From the NCBI GenBank assembly GCA_042090305.1, contig JBELJQ010000009.1, positions 1-52,455 on the forward strand: a DNA stretch of 52,455 bases, written 5' to 3'. Below are positions 34,189 to 43,790 of this stretch, in pieces; positions within the stretch are counted from its first letter, which is position 1; each line of letters opens with the position of its first letter. The notes below the pieces were generated by a model. It was not told the DNA's origin, did no database searches, and saw nothing but the letters and a program-made list of their open reading frames with translations. The translations under genes and the position numbers were made by a program. This DNA is from TMED13 sp042090305. GTDB lineage: Bacteria > Pseudomonadota > Alphaproteobacteria > Methylaequorales > Methylaequoraceae.

Positions 34189-34819
34189 AAATTCAAAGCC
34201 TGTGATTGCCATTGACGGCACTGCTGGTTCAGGAAAAGGGACTTTAGCAAAAAGTCTTTCTCTTAAATTAGGTTTTGATCATCTGGATACAGGAATTCTT
34301 TACAGAATATGTGCTTATGAAATAAAAATAAAAAATAAAGAAATTTCCGGAATCAATATTTCAAATTATTTAAATGATAAAAAAATTCTAAACCGCCTTC
34401 GCTCTGATGAAATTTCAAAATTTGCATCAATTGTTTCTAAAGATATAGAGATAAGAAAGTATTTATTAAAATTCCAACGTAATTTTGCAGACTTTCCTCC
34501 AAATAAATTGGGTTCGGTTATTGATGGAAGAGATATTGGTTCCATAGTAGTCCCAAACGCAGATTTAAAGTTTTATATTGACGCTAGTGCTGAAATAAGA
34601 GCAAAAAGAAGACTACAAGAACTTAAGCTAGATACATCTAATTACAGAGAAATACTGGAGAATATAATTAAAAGGGACAAACAGGATAAGTCTAGAGAAA
34701 TTTCTCCTTTAATAAAAACTAATGATTGTCATTTAATCGAAACTTCTACGATGAATCGGGAAGAAGTATTTAACTTAGCAATTGATATATTAAAAAAAAA
34801 CACAGAATTTATTAAATAA
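34163..34819 (+). CDS. cmk: Cytidylate kinase
   Basis: A 218-residue (d)CMP kinase. P-loop AIDGTAGSGKGTLAK, LDTGILYRICAYEI, GSVIDGRDIGSIVVPNADLKFYIDAS and the lid RRLQEL are characteristic. The start is uncertain: TTG 34163 and GTG 34166 lie inside aroA, while GTG at 34202 gives the standard VIAIDG N-terminus 13 bases after the aroA stop. The overlap version is reported because the shorter frame has no good ribosome-binding site either. The aroA-cmk-rpsA order is conserved in proteobacteria. Confidence 0.94.
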   Translation: MVLKSNQFKNSKPVIAIDGTAGSGKGTLAKSLSLKLGFDHLDTGILYRICAYEIKIKNKEISGINISNYLNDKKILNRLRSDEISKFASIVSKDIEIRKYLLKFQRNFADFPPNKLGSVIDGRDIGSIVVPNADLKFYIDASAEIRAKRRLQELKLDTSNYREILENIIKRDKQDKSREISPLIKTNDCHLIETSTMNREEVFNLAIDILKKNTEFIK

Positions 34820-34879
34820 TTGCATATATCTATAAAATTTTGTAAAGGTTATCATGAATTTTTTTTTTAGGAATAACTA

Positions 34880-36568
34880 TTGGTAGAAAATTTTAGTGAA
34901 TTATTAGAGACAAGCCTATCTGGATTTAGATATAAAGAAGGTGAAATAATTAAAGGTACAGTTTTATCCATCGTTAACGATACTGTCGTCATTGACGTCG
35001 GACTAAAGTCAGAAGGCCGTGTGCCATTAAAAGAGTTCCATTCACCTGGTGAAGAGCATAACGTAAAGATTGGGGATAAGTTTGACGTTTATCTTGAAAA
35101 ACTTGAAAATAAGGAGGGCGAAGCTCTACTAAGCAGGGAGAGAGCTAGAAAAGAAGAATCATGGTCTCAACTTGAAAATATGCAAGATCAAAGGCAAGAA
35201 GTCATGGGCGTTATAACTGGAAGAGTTAAAGGTGGCTTTGCTGTTGACATTAATGGTGCAGTTGCATTTCTTCCTGGCAGTCAAGTTGATTTAAAACCCA
35301 TAAAAGATATCGCACCTTTGTTGAATAAACCTCAGCCAATGGTTATTCTGAAAATGGATAAACTCAGAGGGAATATCGTTGTGTCTAGAAGAGCGCTTCT
35401 GGAAGAATCGAGAAAAGCCGATAGATCAAAATTATTATCAGATATTAGTGAAGGCGATAAATTAAAAGGTACAGTAAAAAATATAACAGATTATGGGGTA
35501 TTTGTTGACCTTGGAGGCTTAGATGGGCTTGTTCACGTAACTGATCTTTCTTGGGAAAGAGTAAATCACCCATCCGAAATGTTTCAAGTTGGACATCAAA
35601 TTGACGTCATGGTAACGAAATATGACAAAGAAAATAATAGAATTAGTTTGGGTATCAAACAGTTAACAGATGATCCATGGAAGAATGTTGAAAATGACTA
35701 TAAAGTTGGTAACAAAATTAAATCAAATATTACCAGTATAGCTGATTATGGTGCTTTTATTGAACTGTCTAAGGGTGTGGAAGGTTTAATTCATACTTCT
35801 GAAATGAGCTGGGTTAATAAGAATGTCAACCCGAATACAGTTCTAGAAGTCGGTCAAGAGGTTGAAGTCTTAATACTAGAGGTCGATAATGCAAAAAGAA
35901 GAATAAGTTTGGGATTAAAACAATGTACTGAAAACCCATGGGCTGAATTCTCAAAAAATAGTAAAGCTGGTGATATTTTGGAAGGTAAAGTAAAGAATAT
36001 TACAGATTTTGGTTTATTTGTAGAACTTACCAGTGAACTCGATGGCTTGATTCATTTATCAGATCTAAGCTGGGAAGATAATGGTGAAAACGAAATTAAG
36101 AATTATAATACAGGTGATAAAGTAAAATTTAAAATTTTAGAAATCGACGTTAATAAAGAAAGGGTATCACTTGGAGTCAAACAATTAACAGAGAATAAAT
36201 CAAAATCAGATAAATACATAAATAAAACTGTTACATGTATCATTGAAAAAATTGATGCAGACAAAATCTCCGTGAATTTTGATGAAAAGAGTAAGGGGGT
36301 TATTAAAAAATCACACCTTGCAAAAACAAAAACTGAGCAAAATACATCAAGATTTGCTGAAGGTGAAAAGATTGATGCAAAAGTTATTAGAAAAAATAAT
36401 AAGGATGGTCTTTATGAGTTATCAATTAAAGATTTAGAAATCGAAGAAGAAAAAGAGGCATTGAAAGAATATGGATCATCATCATCAGGTGCTAGTATTG
36501 GAGATATAATTGGAGCTGCGCTTGAGGAAGATAAAAATAAAGATTCTAAAGAAAAAGATGAAAAATAA
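34880..36568 (+). CDS. rpsA: 30S ribosomal protein S1
   Basis: A 562-residue mRNA-binding ribosomal protein built of six S1 (OB-fold) repeats, roughly at 18-85, 104-168, 190-258, 275-345, 360-432 and a weaker one at 440-515. An example is VKNITDYGVFVDLGGLDGLV. The start is TTG at 34880, backed by AGGAA eight bases upstream, so this rare start codon looks genuine. The C-terminus is acidic/lysine-rich. Length matches the alphaproteobacterial norm. Its end overlaps sppA by 11 bases. Confidence 0.98.
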   Translation: MVENFSELLETSLSGFRYKEGEIIKGTVLSIVNDTVVIDVGLKSEGRVPLKEFHSPGEEHNVKIGDKFDVYLEKLENKEGEALLSRERARKEESWSQLENMQDQRQEVMGVITGRVKGGFAVDINGAVAFLPGSQVDLKPIKDIAPLLNKPQPMVILKMDKLRGNIVVSRRALLEESRKADRSKLLSDISEGDKLKGTVKNITDYGVFVDLGGLDGLVHVTDLSWERVNHPSEMFQVGHQIDVMVTKYDKENNRISLGIKQLTDDPWKNVENDYKVGNKIKSNITSIADYGAFIELSKGVEGLIHTSEMSWVNKNVNPNTVLEVGQEVEVLILEVDNAKRRISLGLKQCTENPWAEFSKNSKAGDILEGKVKNITDFGLFVELTSELDGLIHLSDLSWEDNGENEIKNYNTGDKVKFKILEIDVNKERVSLGVKQLTENKSKSDKYINKTVTCIIEKIDADKISVNFDEKSKGVIKKSHLAKTKTEQNTSRFAEGEKIDAKVIRKNNKDGLYELSIKDLEIEEEKEALKEYGSSSSGASIGDIIGAALEEDKNKDSKEKDEK

Positions 36569-37451
36569 TGAAATTCTTGAAGAGTACCTATCAAAAAGGA
36601 AAAAATTAGTTAAACGTTTTTCGTTATCTATTTTAGTTGTAATATCAATTGCATTTCTGCTAACTCTTGTAAATAAAGAAAATGAAATAATAGCTCAAAT
36701 ATCAATTGAGGGTATTATAAATAACCCTACCAAAACTCTTAAGGAATTAAAAAAAATTAAAGACACACCTAATGTAAAGGCTTTACTTATAAAAATAAAC
36801 AGTCCAGGTGGGACATTTGTCAGTAGTAAGGATCTTTATGATAAAATCAAGGAAATAGGAATTGAAATTCCAGTCGCTACTTATATGCGCGAAATGGCCA
36901 CATCTGGGGGATACTTGGTATCACTAGCCTCTCAAAAGATATTTAGTAGTAGTGGTACTATCACAGGTTCAATAGGTGTAATTCTTCAAACTGCAGAGGT
37001 TACAACACTATTGCAGAAAATTGGAATTAAGCCTATTGTCATAAAAAGTGGGGATTTAAAGGCCACTCCCAACCCGGTTGAGATATTTGATAGTGGTGAC
37101 GAAAACTATTTAAAAGAAATAATTGGAGTAATGCAATCGGAATTCCTGGAGCTTGTAAAAAATAATAGAAAATTAAACAAAAATTCAATTATAAAAGTTT
37201 CCGATGGTAGAATTTTTACAGGAAATCAAGCTGTTGAATTAAATTTAATAGACGCTGTTGGTTCAGAAGATGATTCGATTGAATGGTTAAAAAATGAGGC
37301 GAATTTAGATGACAATGTAAAGATAATTAATTATTCTGAAGAGAAAAATTATGAAAAATTAATTAATTTTAAATTTTTTAATAATAAGATAAATGCCTTG
37401 CAAACAAAGTTTTATAACGGCTTTCTTGCAATTTGGATACCTAATTTATGA
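36558..37451 (+). CDS. sppA: Signal peptide peptidase SppA (S49 family)
   Basis: A 297-residue membrane-anchored serine protease that degrades leftover signal peptides. An N-terminal membrane helix (LSILVVISIAFLLTLV) is followed by a ClpP-like domain: KALLIKINSPGGTFVSSKDL, MREMATSGGYLVSLAS (nucleophile Ser), GSIGVILQ and KSGDLKATPNP (general-base Lys). It is the short, half-size SppA. I chose ATG at 36558, which overlaps the rpsA stop by 11 bases. A start at 36510 would add a highly charged, non-conserved leader. It overlaps ihfB by 4 bases. Confidence 0.95.
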   Translation: MKNNEILEEYLSKRKKLVKRFSLSILVVISIAFLLTLVNKENEIIAQISIEGIINNPTKTLKELKKIKDTPNVKALLIKINSPGGTFVSSKDLYDKIKEIGIEIPVATYMREMATSGGYLVSLASQKIFSSSGTITGSIGVILQTAEVTTLLQKIGIKPIVIKSGDLKATPNPVEIFDSGDENYLKEIIGVMQSEFLELVKNNRKLNKNSIIKVSDGRIFTGNQAVELNLIDAVGSEDDSIEWLKNEANLDDNVKIINYSEEKNYEKLINFKFFNNKINALQTKFYNGFLAIWIPNL

Positions 37452-37729
37452 AAAAGTCTGACATAATTTCCATTCTAGAAAAAAAATTTGAGTACCTTCC
37501 AAAAAGAGAAGTTGAAAGAACTATAGAAAAAATCTTATATTTTTTTTCTTATAATCTTTCCCAAGGCAAGAGAATTGAACTTAGAGACTTTGGAGCTTTC
37601 TCAATAAAAAAGAGAGCAGAAAGGGTGGGAAGAAACCCTTCAACTGGAGAGAAAATTGAAATTAAGAAAAAGGTTTTTATTCATTTCAATCCTGGGAAAA
37701 ATTTAAAGAAGAAATTAAATGAAAAGTAG
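37448..37729 (+). CDS. ihfB: Integration host factor beta subunit (HU/IHF family)
   Basis: A 93-residue DNA-bending protein. MKKSDIISILEKKF starts the helical body. GKRIELRDFGAFSIKKR, then VGRNPSTGEKIEI (the proline-tipped beta-arm) and HFNPGKNLKKKL define the HU/IHF fold. The position between sppA and lapA after rpsA is that of ihfB. The alpha subunit gene is not in the window; pheT is followed by lepA rather than ihfA. ATGA overlap with sppA and an 11-base overlap with lapA. Confidence 0.95.
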   Translation: MKKSDIISILEKKFEYLPKREVERTIEKILYFFSYNLSQGKRIELRDFGAFSIKKRAERVGRNPSTGEKIEIKKKVFIHFNPGKNLKKKLNEK

Positions 37730-37937
37730 GATTAAGAATGCAGTCAGCTTTTTTCTTTTCTTTATAATAATCACAATCAGCTCTTTCTTTTCAATAAGTA
37801 ATAAATCTATTGTAAAAATAAATTTTTTTCCAGTGCCATATTATATTGAATTACCTCTTTATATTTTAATTTTTTCTCTACTTTTTCTTGGTTTCGTATT
37901 AGGTTTTTTATTTTTTTATCTAAGAAAAACTCTATAA
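37719..37937 (+). CDS. lapA: LapA (DUF1049) membrane protein
   Basis: A 72-residue inner-membrane protein with two hydrophobic helices (AVSFFLFFIIITISSFFSI and LPLYILIFSLLFLGFVLGFLF) and a short basic end, as in LapA/YciS. LapA with LapB (YciM) regulates LPS synthesis through FtsH/LpxC in E. coli. No lapB follows here; pyrF does, as in other alphaproteobacteria. Overlaps ihfB by 11 bases. Confidence 0.85.
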   Translation: MKSRIKNAVSFFLFFIIITISSFFSISNKSIVKINFFPVPYYIELPLYILIFSLLFLGFVLGFLFFYLRKTL

Positions 37938-37943
37938 TTAATT

Positions 37944-38648
37944 ATGGACTTAAAAAAATATGTTTACTGCGCACTTGATTTCAGTAGTCTAGAAAAAACT
38001 CTTAATTTTACACAAGAAATATCCAAAGAAATTGGAGGGGTCAAACTTGGACTTGAATTCTTCTTAAAATATGGAATTGAAGGTGTCCAAAAAATTAAAC
38101 AATTTGGTATACCAATTTTTCTTGATCTCAAGTTAAACGATATTCCTAACACTGTAAAAAAAGCTGCTCAAAATATCATAAACTTAAATCCAGAATTTCT
38201 AACTGCTCATATAAGTGGTGGTAAAAATATGCTTAAAGAACTAGTGAAAGTTAAAAACAAAACAAAAATAATAGGAGTAACTATGCTGACTAGTTTAGAA
38301 AAGAATGATCTAAAAAGCTTTGGTATAAACATATCGGAATCAGTATTTGTGGAAAAATTAACAAAAGTTGGTTGTGAGTCAGGTGTTGACGGAGTAGTGT
38401 CTTCTCCATTAGAGGTTAAACAACTGAGAGAAAAATTTGGAAATAAGTTAATCTATATTACTCCAGGAATTAGAATGTCCAATGACAATAGCGATGATCA
38501 GAAAAGGTTATCAACTCCAGGAAAGGCAATTTCTGATGGTTCTTCATTACTTGTTATTGGAAGATCAATAACATCTTCGGTAAACCCAATAAACTCAATA
38601 AACAAAATAATTGCAAATATAAGAACAGAAATTGAAAGTAAAAATTAA
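37944..38648 (+). CDS. pyrF: Orotidine 5'-phosphate decarboxylase
   Basis: A 234-residue TIM-barrel enzyme making UMP, the last step of de novo pyrimidine synthesis. Active-site array: D12 in CALDFS, K34 in GGVKLGLEFF, and D61-x-K63-x2-D66 in FLDLKLNDIPNT. The phosphate loop region YITPGIRM and GRSITSS is also present. Length fits the short class. It starts six bases after lapA and overlaps trpF by 17 bases. Confidence 0.97.
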   Translation: MDLKKYVYCALDFSSLEKTLNFTQEISKEIGGVKLGLEFFLKYGIEGVQKIKQFGIPIFLDLKLNDIPNTVKKAAQNIINLNPEFLTAHISGGKNMLKELVKVKNKTKIIGVTMLTSLEKNDLKSFGINISESVFVEKLTKVGCESGVDGVVSSPLEVKQLREKFGNKLIYITPGIRMSNDNSDDQKRLSTPGKAISDGSSLLVIGRSITSSVNPINSINKIIANIRTEIESKN

Positions 38649-39261
38649 AATCTGCGGTATTAATGACGAAAAATCTGCTCTTGCCTCTAGAGACGCCGAT
38701 TATATTGGACTCGTTTTTTTTAATAAATCGCCAAGGTATATAAATTCTAAACTAGCGAAAAGAATAATCAGTAGACTCAAGGGTGGTCCTCAAAAAGTTG
38801 GTCTATTTGTCAATCAAAGTATTGATTCTGTTGGAAGAATTTCAAAAGAGGTAGGCTTAGATATCATACAACTTCATGGTGACGAAGATGTTGCTTATAT
38901 GAGTAAACTTAAAAAAAAAGTAAATAAACCTCTTATAAAAGCTGTGCCAATCAAAACAAGAGAAGATATAAATATTTCACAAGAATTTAAAAATTTTTGT
39001 GATATGATTTTATTTGATACAAAATCTGATAAAAACTTGTTTGGAGGTACTGGATTAAGCTTTGATTGGAAATTACTTAATGGATTTAAATCCTCAAAAG
39101 AATGGATAATTGCTGGTGGATTAAATAAAAGTAATATTAAAAAAGCCATAAAAATCACCAAAGCACCAATTATTGACTTATCTTCAGGCGTAGAGAAAAA
39201 ACCTGGTTTAAAATGCGAAAATAAAATTAAAGAAATAATAAAATATGTGAAGAATTTATGA
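38632..39261 (+). CDS. trpF: Phosphoribosylanthranilate isomerase
   Basis: A 209-residue TIM-barrel enzyme of tryptophan synthesis. KIKICGINDEKSALAS carries the catalytic cysteine, DYIGLVFFNKSPRYI follows, then IIQLHGDE, MILFDTKSD (catalytic aspartate) and WIIAGGLNKSNI. The start is TTG at 38632 within pyrF; no ATG lies before the conserved cysteine motif. It overlaps trpB by 4 bases, so pyrF-trpF-trpB are translationally linked. Confidence 0.97.
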   Translation: MKVKIKICGINDEKSALASRDADYIGLVFFNKSPRYINSKLAKRIISRLKGGPQKVGLFVNQSIDSVGRISKEVGLDIIQLHGDEDVAYMSKLKKKVNKPLIKAVPIKTREDINISQEFKNFCDMILFDTKSDKNLFGGTGLSFDWKLLNGFKSSKEWIIAGGLNKSNIKKAIKITKAPIIDLSSGVEKKPGLKCENKIKEIIKYVKNL

Positions 39262-40481
39262 GTAAAAAAAATAATAAAAAAATTGACTTTAAAAGATTTC
39301 CAGATAAAAACGGCAGGTTTGGAAAATTTGGAGGAAGGTTTGTCGCAGAAACTTTAATGCCACTGCTACTTGAGGTTGAAAAGGAGTATAAAAAAGCAAA
39401 AAAATCAAAAGATTTTAATACTAAGTTAAAATATTATTTTGATAACTACATTGGTAGACCCAGTCCTTTGTACTTTGCAGAAAGAATATCTCAAAAATTA
39501 AATGGGGCAAAAATTTATTTCAAGCGGGATGAACTTAATCACACTGGGGCTCATAAAATAAATAATTGCATAGGCCAGATCTTATTAGCAAAACAAATGG
39601 GTAAAAAGAGAATTGTAGCAGAAACTGGGGCAGGTCAGCATGGACTAGCTACAGCAACCGTTTGCGCTCTATTTAACCTTAAGTGTGTAATTTACATGGG
39701 TGAAGTAGATATTAAAAGACAAGCTCCTAATGTTTTTAAAATGAGACTCCTTGGAGCGCAAATAAAACCTGTTAAAACTGGGACATCAACACTTAAAGAT
39801 GCGATGAACGAAGCACTTAGAGACTGGGTGTCAAATGTCATTGATACATTTTATGTTATTGGAACGGCAGCTGGTCCACATCCTTATCCAATGATGGTAA
39901 GAGACTTTCAATCTGTTATAGGAATTGAAGCTAAAAAACAAATCCTTAAATTTGAAAAAAAACTCCCTAACCTTCTTGTAGCATGTATTGGAGGAGGGTC
40001 GAATGCTTTGGGTTTGTTTTTTCCTTTTTTAAATGATGAAAAAGTAAAAATTATCGGAGTGGAGGCTGGTGGAGAAGGTGTTAACACAAACAAGCATGCT
40101 GCTTCTCTTGCCAAAGGTAAACCGGGATTTCTTCACGGTAATTACACTTACTTACTACAAAATAATGATGGGCAAATAAACGATGCACACTCAATATCTG
40201 CTGGGCTTGATTACCCAGGTATTGGTCCAGAGCATTCATGGCTAAAAGAAATTGGTAGGGTCAAGTACGTAAGTGCAACTGACACTGAAGCATTGAACGC
40301 TTTCAAAGTTTGCTCAAGACTTGAAGGGATAATTCCAGCATTAGAACCATCACACGCACTTGCCTATTTATTAAAAAATTCTAAAAATTTCTCGGAAAAA
40401 GATTTAATTATAATGAATATGTGTGGGCGAGGTGATAAGGATATTTTTTCTATATCCGACAGACTTGGTGTAAAATTATAA
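39258..40481 (+). CDS. trpB: Tryptophan synthase beta chain
   Basis: A 407-residue PLP enzyme that condenses indole with serine. The PLP lysine is K100 in NHTGAHKINN. GRPSPLYFAERIS, AETGAGQHGLATAT, GGGSNALGLFFPF and the C-terminal CGRGDKD are all present. Standard TrpB1 length. It is followed by trpA after 9 bases; TrpA and TrpB form the alpha2-beta2 complex. Confidence 0.98.
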   Translation: MSKKNNKKIDFKRFPDKNGRFGKFGGRFVAETLMPLLLEVEKEYKKAKKSKDFNTKLKYYFDNYIGRPSPLYFAERISQKLNGAKIYFKRDELNHTGAHKINNCIGQILLAKQMGKKRIVAETGAGQHGLATATVCALFNLKCVIYMGEVDIKRQAPNVFKMRLLGAQIKPVKTGTSTLKDAMNEALRDWVSNVIDTFYVIGTAAGPHPYPMMVRDFQSVIGIEAKKQILKFEKKLPNLLVACIGGGSNALGLFFPFLNDEKVKIIGVEAGGEGVNTNKHAASLAKGKPGFLHGNYTYLLQNNDGQINDAHSISAGLDYPGIGPEHSWLKEIGRVKYVSATDTEALNAFKVCSRLEGIIPALEPSHALAYLLKNSKNFSEKDLIIMNMCGRGDKDIFSISDRLGVKL

Positions 40482-40490
40482 AGTAATAAA

Positions 40491-41297
40491 ATGACTAATA
40501 GAATTGAAAAAAGATTTACTCAACTAAAAAAGGAAAAGAAGAAAGCTCTTGTTACTTTTATTACAGCTGGAGATCCATCACCAAAAATTTGTGAGAATAT
40601 TTTAAATGATTTACCGAGACACGGTGTCGATATGATTGAGATTGGTATACCATTTTCTGACCCTATGGCTGATGGGCCAACAATCCAGAGATCTAGTCAA
40701 AGAGCAATTTCCTCTGGATCAAATTTAAAAAAAACATTTGAGATTATTAGAAAATTTAGAATTAAAAATAATGATATTCCTATAGTTTTGATGGGATATT
40801 TTAATCCTATTTTTCAATTCAGCTTAAAAAGTTTTTTCATAAAATGTAAGTCAATAGGTATAGATGGAGTCATAATTGTTGATTTACCACCTGAGGAGAA
40901 TGAATTAATTAATCAGTACACACTAAAATATAACGTACATAATATCAGATTAATTACTCCTACAACAGATTCCAGTAGACTAAAAAAAGTACTAAAACAT
41001 ACTAGTGGATTTCTTTATTATGTTTCAATAGCAGGTATTACAGGAACAAAGAAACCATTAATATCTGGAGTAAAGAAGGCTATTTCTAAAATAAAAAGAA
41101 ATACTAACCTTCCAGTTTTAGTGGGTTTTGGCATTGATAGTTATCAACAGATTAAAAGTTTGAATGAAGTGGCTGATGGATGTGTAATTGGCTCAGCAAT
41201 AATAAAAATAATTGAAGATAATTTAAATAAAAAGTCGGATCCTAAAAAAATTTCAGGAAATATTAGAAGATTTTTACTAAAGTTAAAAAGAGAATAA
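40491..41297 (+). CDS. trpA: Tryptophan synthase alpha chain
   Basis: A 268-residue TIM-barrel enzyme that splits indole-3-glycerol phosphate. Catalytic residues E50 and D61 lie in MIEIGIPFSDPMADGPTIQ, matching Glu49/Asp60 of E. coli. VLMGYFNPIFQF, YYVSIAGITGT and VGFGIDSYQQI are typical. It sits between trpB and accD with one base before accD. No trp leader is visible; control is likely at the whole run. Confidence 0.98.
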   Translation: MTNRIEKRFTQLKKEKKKALVTFITAGDPSPKICENILNDLPRHGVDMIEIGIPFSDPMADGPTIQRSSQRAISSGSNLKKTFEIIRKFRIKNNDIPIVLMGYFNPIFQFSLKSFFIKCKSIGIDGVIIVDLPPEENELINQYTLKYNVHNIRLITPTTDSSRLKKVLKHTSGFLYYVSIAGITGTKKPLISGVKKAISKIKRNTNLPVLVGFGIDSYQQIKSLNEVADGCVIGSAIIKIIEDNLNKKSDPKKISGNIRRFLLKLKRE

Positions 41298-41298
41298 A

Positions 41299-42141
41299 AT
41301 GAATTGGATTACTAACTTCGTCAAACCAAAATTACAATCATTTGTAGGGAAAAAAGAGGTGCCAGATAATCTTTGGGAAACATGCCCAAAGTGTTCGCAG
41401 ATGCTTTTAAAAAGGGAGTTAAAGAAAGCACTGTTTGTTTGTAAACATTGTGATCACCACTTCAGGATTAATGCTAAAGAACGTTTAGAAAGTTTTTTTG
41501 GTAATAATTATATGATAATTGAAACACCAAAAATAAAGGATGATCCCTTGAAATTTAAGGATAATAAAAAATATACGGATAGACTTAAAAGAGCAAAAAA
41601 AAATACAGACCTTCAGGATTCAGTTCTAGTTGCATCCGGAACCCTCGAAAAAGGCAAAGTTGTTGTAGCAATTTTTGATTTCAATTTTATGGGTGGATCA
41701 ATGGGTATGGCTGCAGGAGAAGCAATCGTTACAGCTTGCGAATATGCGAAGAAAAATATGTTACCCCTTATAATTTTTAGTTCTTCTGGTGGGGCAAGAA
41801 TGCAAGAAGGTATATTGTCACTAATGCAAATGCCGAGAACTGTTATTGCAGTTAATTCATTTTGCAAAACAAATAAACCATTTTTATCCATCTTAACTGA
41901 TCCAACAACTGGTGGGGTTTCAGCATCATTCGCAATGTTAGGTGATCTGATTATTGCTGAAAAAAATGCAACAATTGGATTTGCTGGATCAAGAGTAATT
42001 GAAGATACAATAAAAGAAAAACTTCCTCAAAATTTTCAAAAATCTGAGTACCTTTTTGAGAAAGGTATGGTTGATATTGTGTTACATAGAAAGAATTTAA
42101 GAACAAAGATAATTGATATTCTAAGCTACTTAAATCCATAA
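41299..42141 (+). CDS. accD: Acetyl-CoA carboxylase carboxyltransferase beta subunit
   Basis: A 280-residue carboxyltransferase subunit making malonyl-CoA for fatty acids. The N-terminal zinc ribbon C29-x2-C32 and C48-x2-C51 (CPKC ... CKHC) is followed by the crotonase-like core: FNFMGGSMGMAAGEAI, FSSSGGARMQEG, TDPTTGGVSASFAM and FAGSRVIEDT. The alpha subunit gene is elsewhere. It lies between trpA and folC, the conserved alphaproteobacterial trpFBA-accD-folC order. Confidence 0.98.
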   Translation: MNWITNFVKPKLQSFVGKKEVPDNLWETCPKCSQMLLKRELKKALFVCKHCDHHFRINAKERLESFFGNNYMIIETPKIKDDPLKFKDNKKYTDRLKRAKKNTDLQDSVLVASGTLEKGKVVVAIFDFNFMGGSMGMAAGEAIVTACEYAKKNMLPLIIFSSSGGARMQEGILSLMQMPRTVIAVNSFCKTNKPFLSILTDPTTGGVSASFAMLGDLIIAEKNATIGFAGSRVIEDTIKEKLPQNFQKSEYLFEKGMVDIVLHRKNLRTKIIDILSYLNP

Positions 42142-42144
42142 ATA

Positions 42145-43452
42145 ATGCAAAAGTCAGAAAAAATTCTCAGAAGACTTGAATTGCTTCATCCAAAAAAGAT
42201 TGATTTATCTCTAACTAGGCTAAATGTATTACTAAATAAATTAAAAAATCCTCACTTTAAATTACCCCCAACCATTCATATTGCTGGCACAAATGGCAAA
42301 GGTTCAGTGACTTCCTTTCTGAGAAATATATTTGAAACAGCCAAATTCAAAGTACACTGTTACACTTCTCCCCATTTAATTAGATTTAATGAGAGAATAA
42401 GAATAAATTCCAAATTAATAAGTAATAGTTACTTAAATGAATTACTCGAAGAGTGTGAATATTATAATGATGGTGAAGAAATTACATTTTTTGAAATTAC
42501 TACAGCCGCCGCTTTCTTAGCGTTCAGTAGAATTAAATCTGACCTTCTTATTCTAGAAACCGGTCTGGGTGGTAGATTTGATGCTACTAACATAATTAAT
42601 GAAAAATTATGTAGTGTGATAACCCCGATATCGATGGACCACATGAATTTTCTGGGTTCAAAACTAGAATTAATAGCAAAAGAAAAACTAGGTATCGTTA
42701 ATAATTGCAAAAAAATTATTTTATCTAAACAAAAAAAAGAGGTTCGGAAAATAGCTAGAAATATTACAAAAATAAAGAAAATAGAGCTTTTAGAGGAAGG
42801 TGTTAACTGGAAAATTGTTAATACAAATTTTGGTGAACGAAACTTTTTAATGAATTATGAGAATAAAGAACTTAAGTTTCAACTTCCTTCATTAATGGGT
42901 GATCATCAAGTTGAAAATGCATCAACAGCTATAGCAACAATTTTATCTTTAAGTGAATTTAATATTTCAAATAAAACTATCAACCAAAGTTTAATAAAAA
43001 CTGTATGGCCAGCAAGAATGCAGAATTTAAAAAAAGGTAAACTATCAAAAATAATTGGGAAAGAATTCGATATATGGCTGGATGGAGGACATAATCTTGA
43101 TGCTTCAAATATTATTGCCAAAACAATTTCTCAATGGAAAGAAAAAAAAATTGTTTTAATCATTGGTATGATTTACGGAAAAGATCCTATAAATTTTCTA
43201 AAAAAGATTATCAGTAAAATTTCATTATTAATTATATTACCGATAGAAAATCATCAATATGTTATGCCATATAAGATAAAAAATGATGTTAAAGTAAGGT
43301 TCAACCCCAGGTTTGATATAGAATGTTGTCTGAATATTGAGGAAGCTTTAAAAGTCACAAAAAGAAAAGTTATGTCTGGAAAAATTTTAGTTTGTGGGTC
43401 CTTATATTTAGCAGGTGAAGTTCTTAAATCTGATGGTTATAAAATTAAATAA
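42145..43452 (+). CDS. folC: Folylpolyglutamate / dihydrofolate synthase
   Basis: A 435-residue Mur-ligase-like ATP enzyme adding glutamate to (dihydro)folate. The P-loop is GTNGKGS at 48-54. YTSPHLIRFNERIRIN, ETGLGGRFDATN, SMDHMNFLG and the C-terminal WLDGGHNLDAS are typical. It ends the plus-strand run and its stop lies one base from the trxA stop on the opposite strand, leaving no room for separate terminators. Confidence 0.96.
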   Translation: MQKSEKILRRLELLHPKKIDLSLTRLNVLLNKLKNPHFKLPPTIHIAGTNGKGSVTSFLRNIFETAKFKVHCYTSPHLIRFNERIRINSKLISNSYLNELLEECEYYNDGEEITFFEITTAAAFLAFSRIKSDLLILETGLGGRFDATNIINEKLCSVITPISMDHMNFLGSKLELIAKEKLGIVNNCKKIILSKQKKEVRKIARNITKIKKIELLEEGVNWKIVNTNFGERNFLMNYENKELKFQLPSLMGDHQVENASTAIATILSLSEFNISNKTINQSLIKTVWPARMQNLKKGKLSKIIGKEFDIWLDGGHNLDASNIIAKTISQWKEKKIVLIIGMIYGKDPINFLKKIISKISLLIILPIENHQYVMPYKIKNDVKVRFNPRFDIECCLNIEEALKVTKRKVMSGKILVCGSLYLAGEVLKSDGYKIK

Positions 43453-43453
43453 A

Positions 43454-43777
43454 CTAAATGAGTGACTCTATCCAATCAATTAATTCATTTTTTGGAAGTA
43501 ATCCAACTTTTGTATCAACTAACTCTCCATCTTTAAAAAATAGCATTGTTGGAATACTCCTTATCGAAAATTTCATTGCAAGATCTTGACTGATATCTAA
43601 ATTTACCTTAGCAATTTTAACCTTAGAGCCCATATCATTGGATATTTCTTCTAGAATAGGTCCTAGAGTCTTGCACGGGCCACACCACTCAGCCCAAAAA
43701 TCAACCAGGCATGGCTCATTTGATTGAATTACTTCTGATTCAAAGTTTTTTTCGTCTAAGTTCATAATTTTTGACAT
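43454..43777 (-). CDS. trxA: Thioredoxin
   Basis: A 107-residue disulfide reductase. The redox site is W31-C-G-P-C35, with DFWAEWCGPCK, the SIRSIPTMLFF cis-proline loop and the C-terminal helix. I chose ATG at 43777, preceded by AGGAG, giving the standard length; a longer frame upstream is an extension into the sbcB gene. It follows sbcB by 13 bases, where addA usually sits in alphaproteobacteria. Confidence 0.97.
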   Translation of the reverse strand: MSKIMNLDEKNFESEVIQSNEPCLVDFWAEWCGPCKTLGPILEEISNDMGSKVKIAKVNLDISQDLAMKFSIRSIPTMLFFKDGELVDTKVGLLPKNELIDWIESLI

Positions 43778-43790
43778 TTTTTCTCCTTTA

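Noticed and set aside
36510..36558. Longer SppA start at 36510
   Set aside because: It would add a lysine-rich leader fully inside rpsA. The ATG at 36558 directly precedes the membrane anchor.
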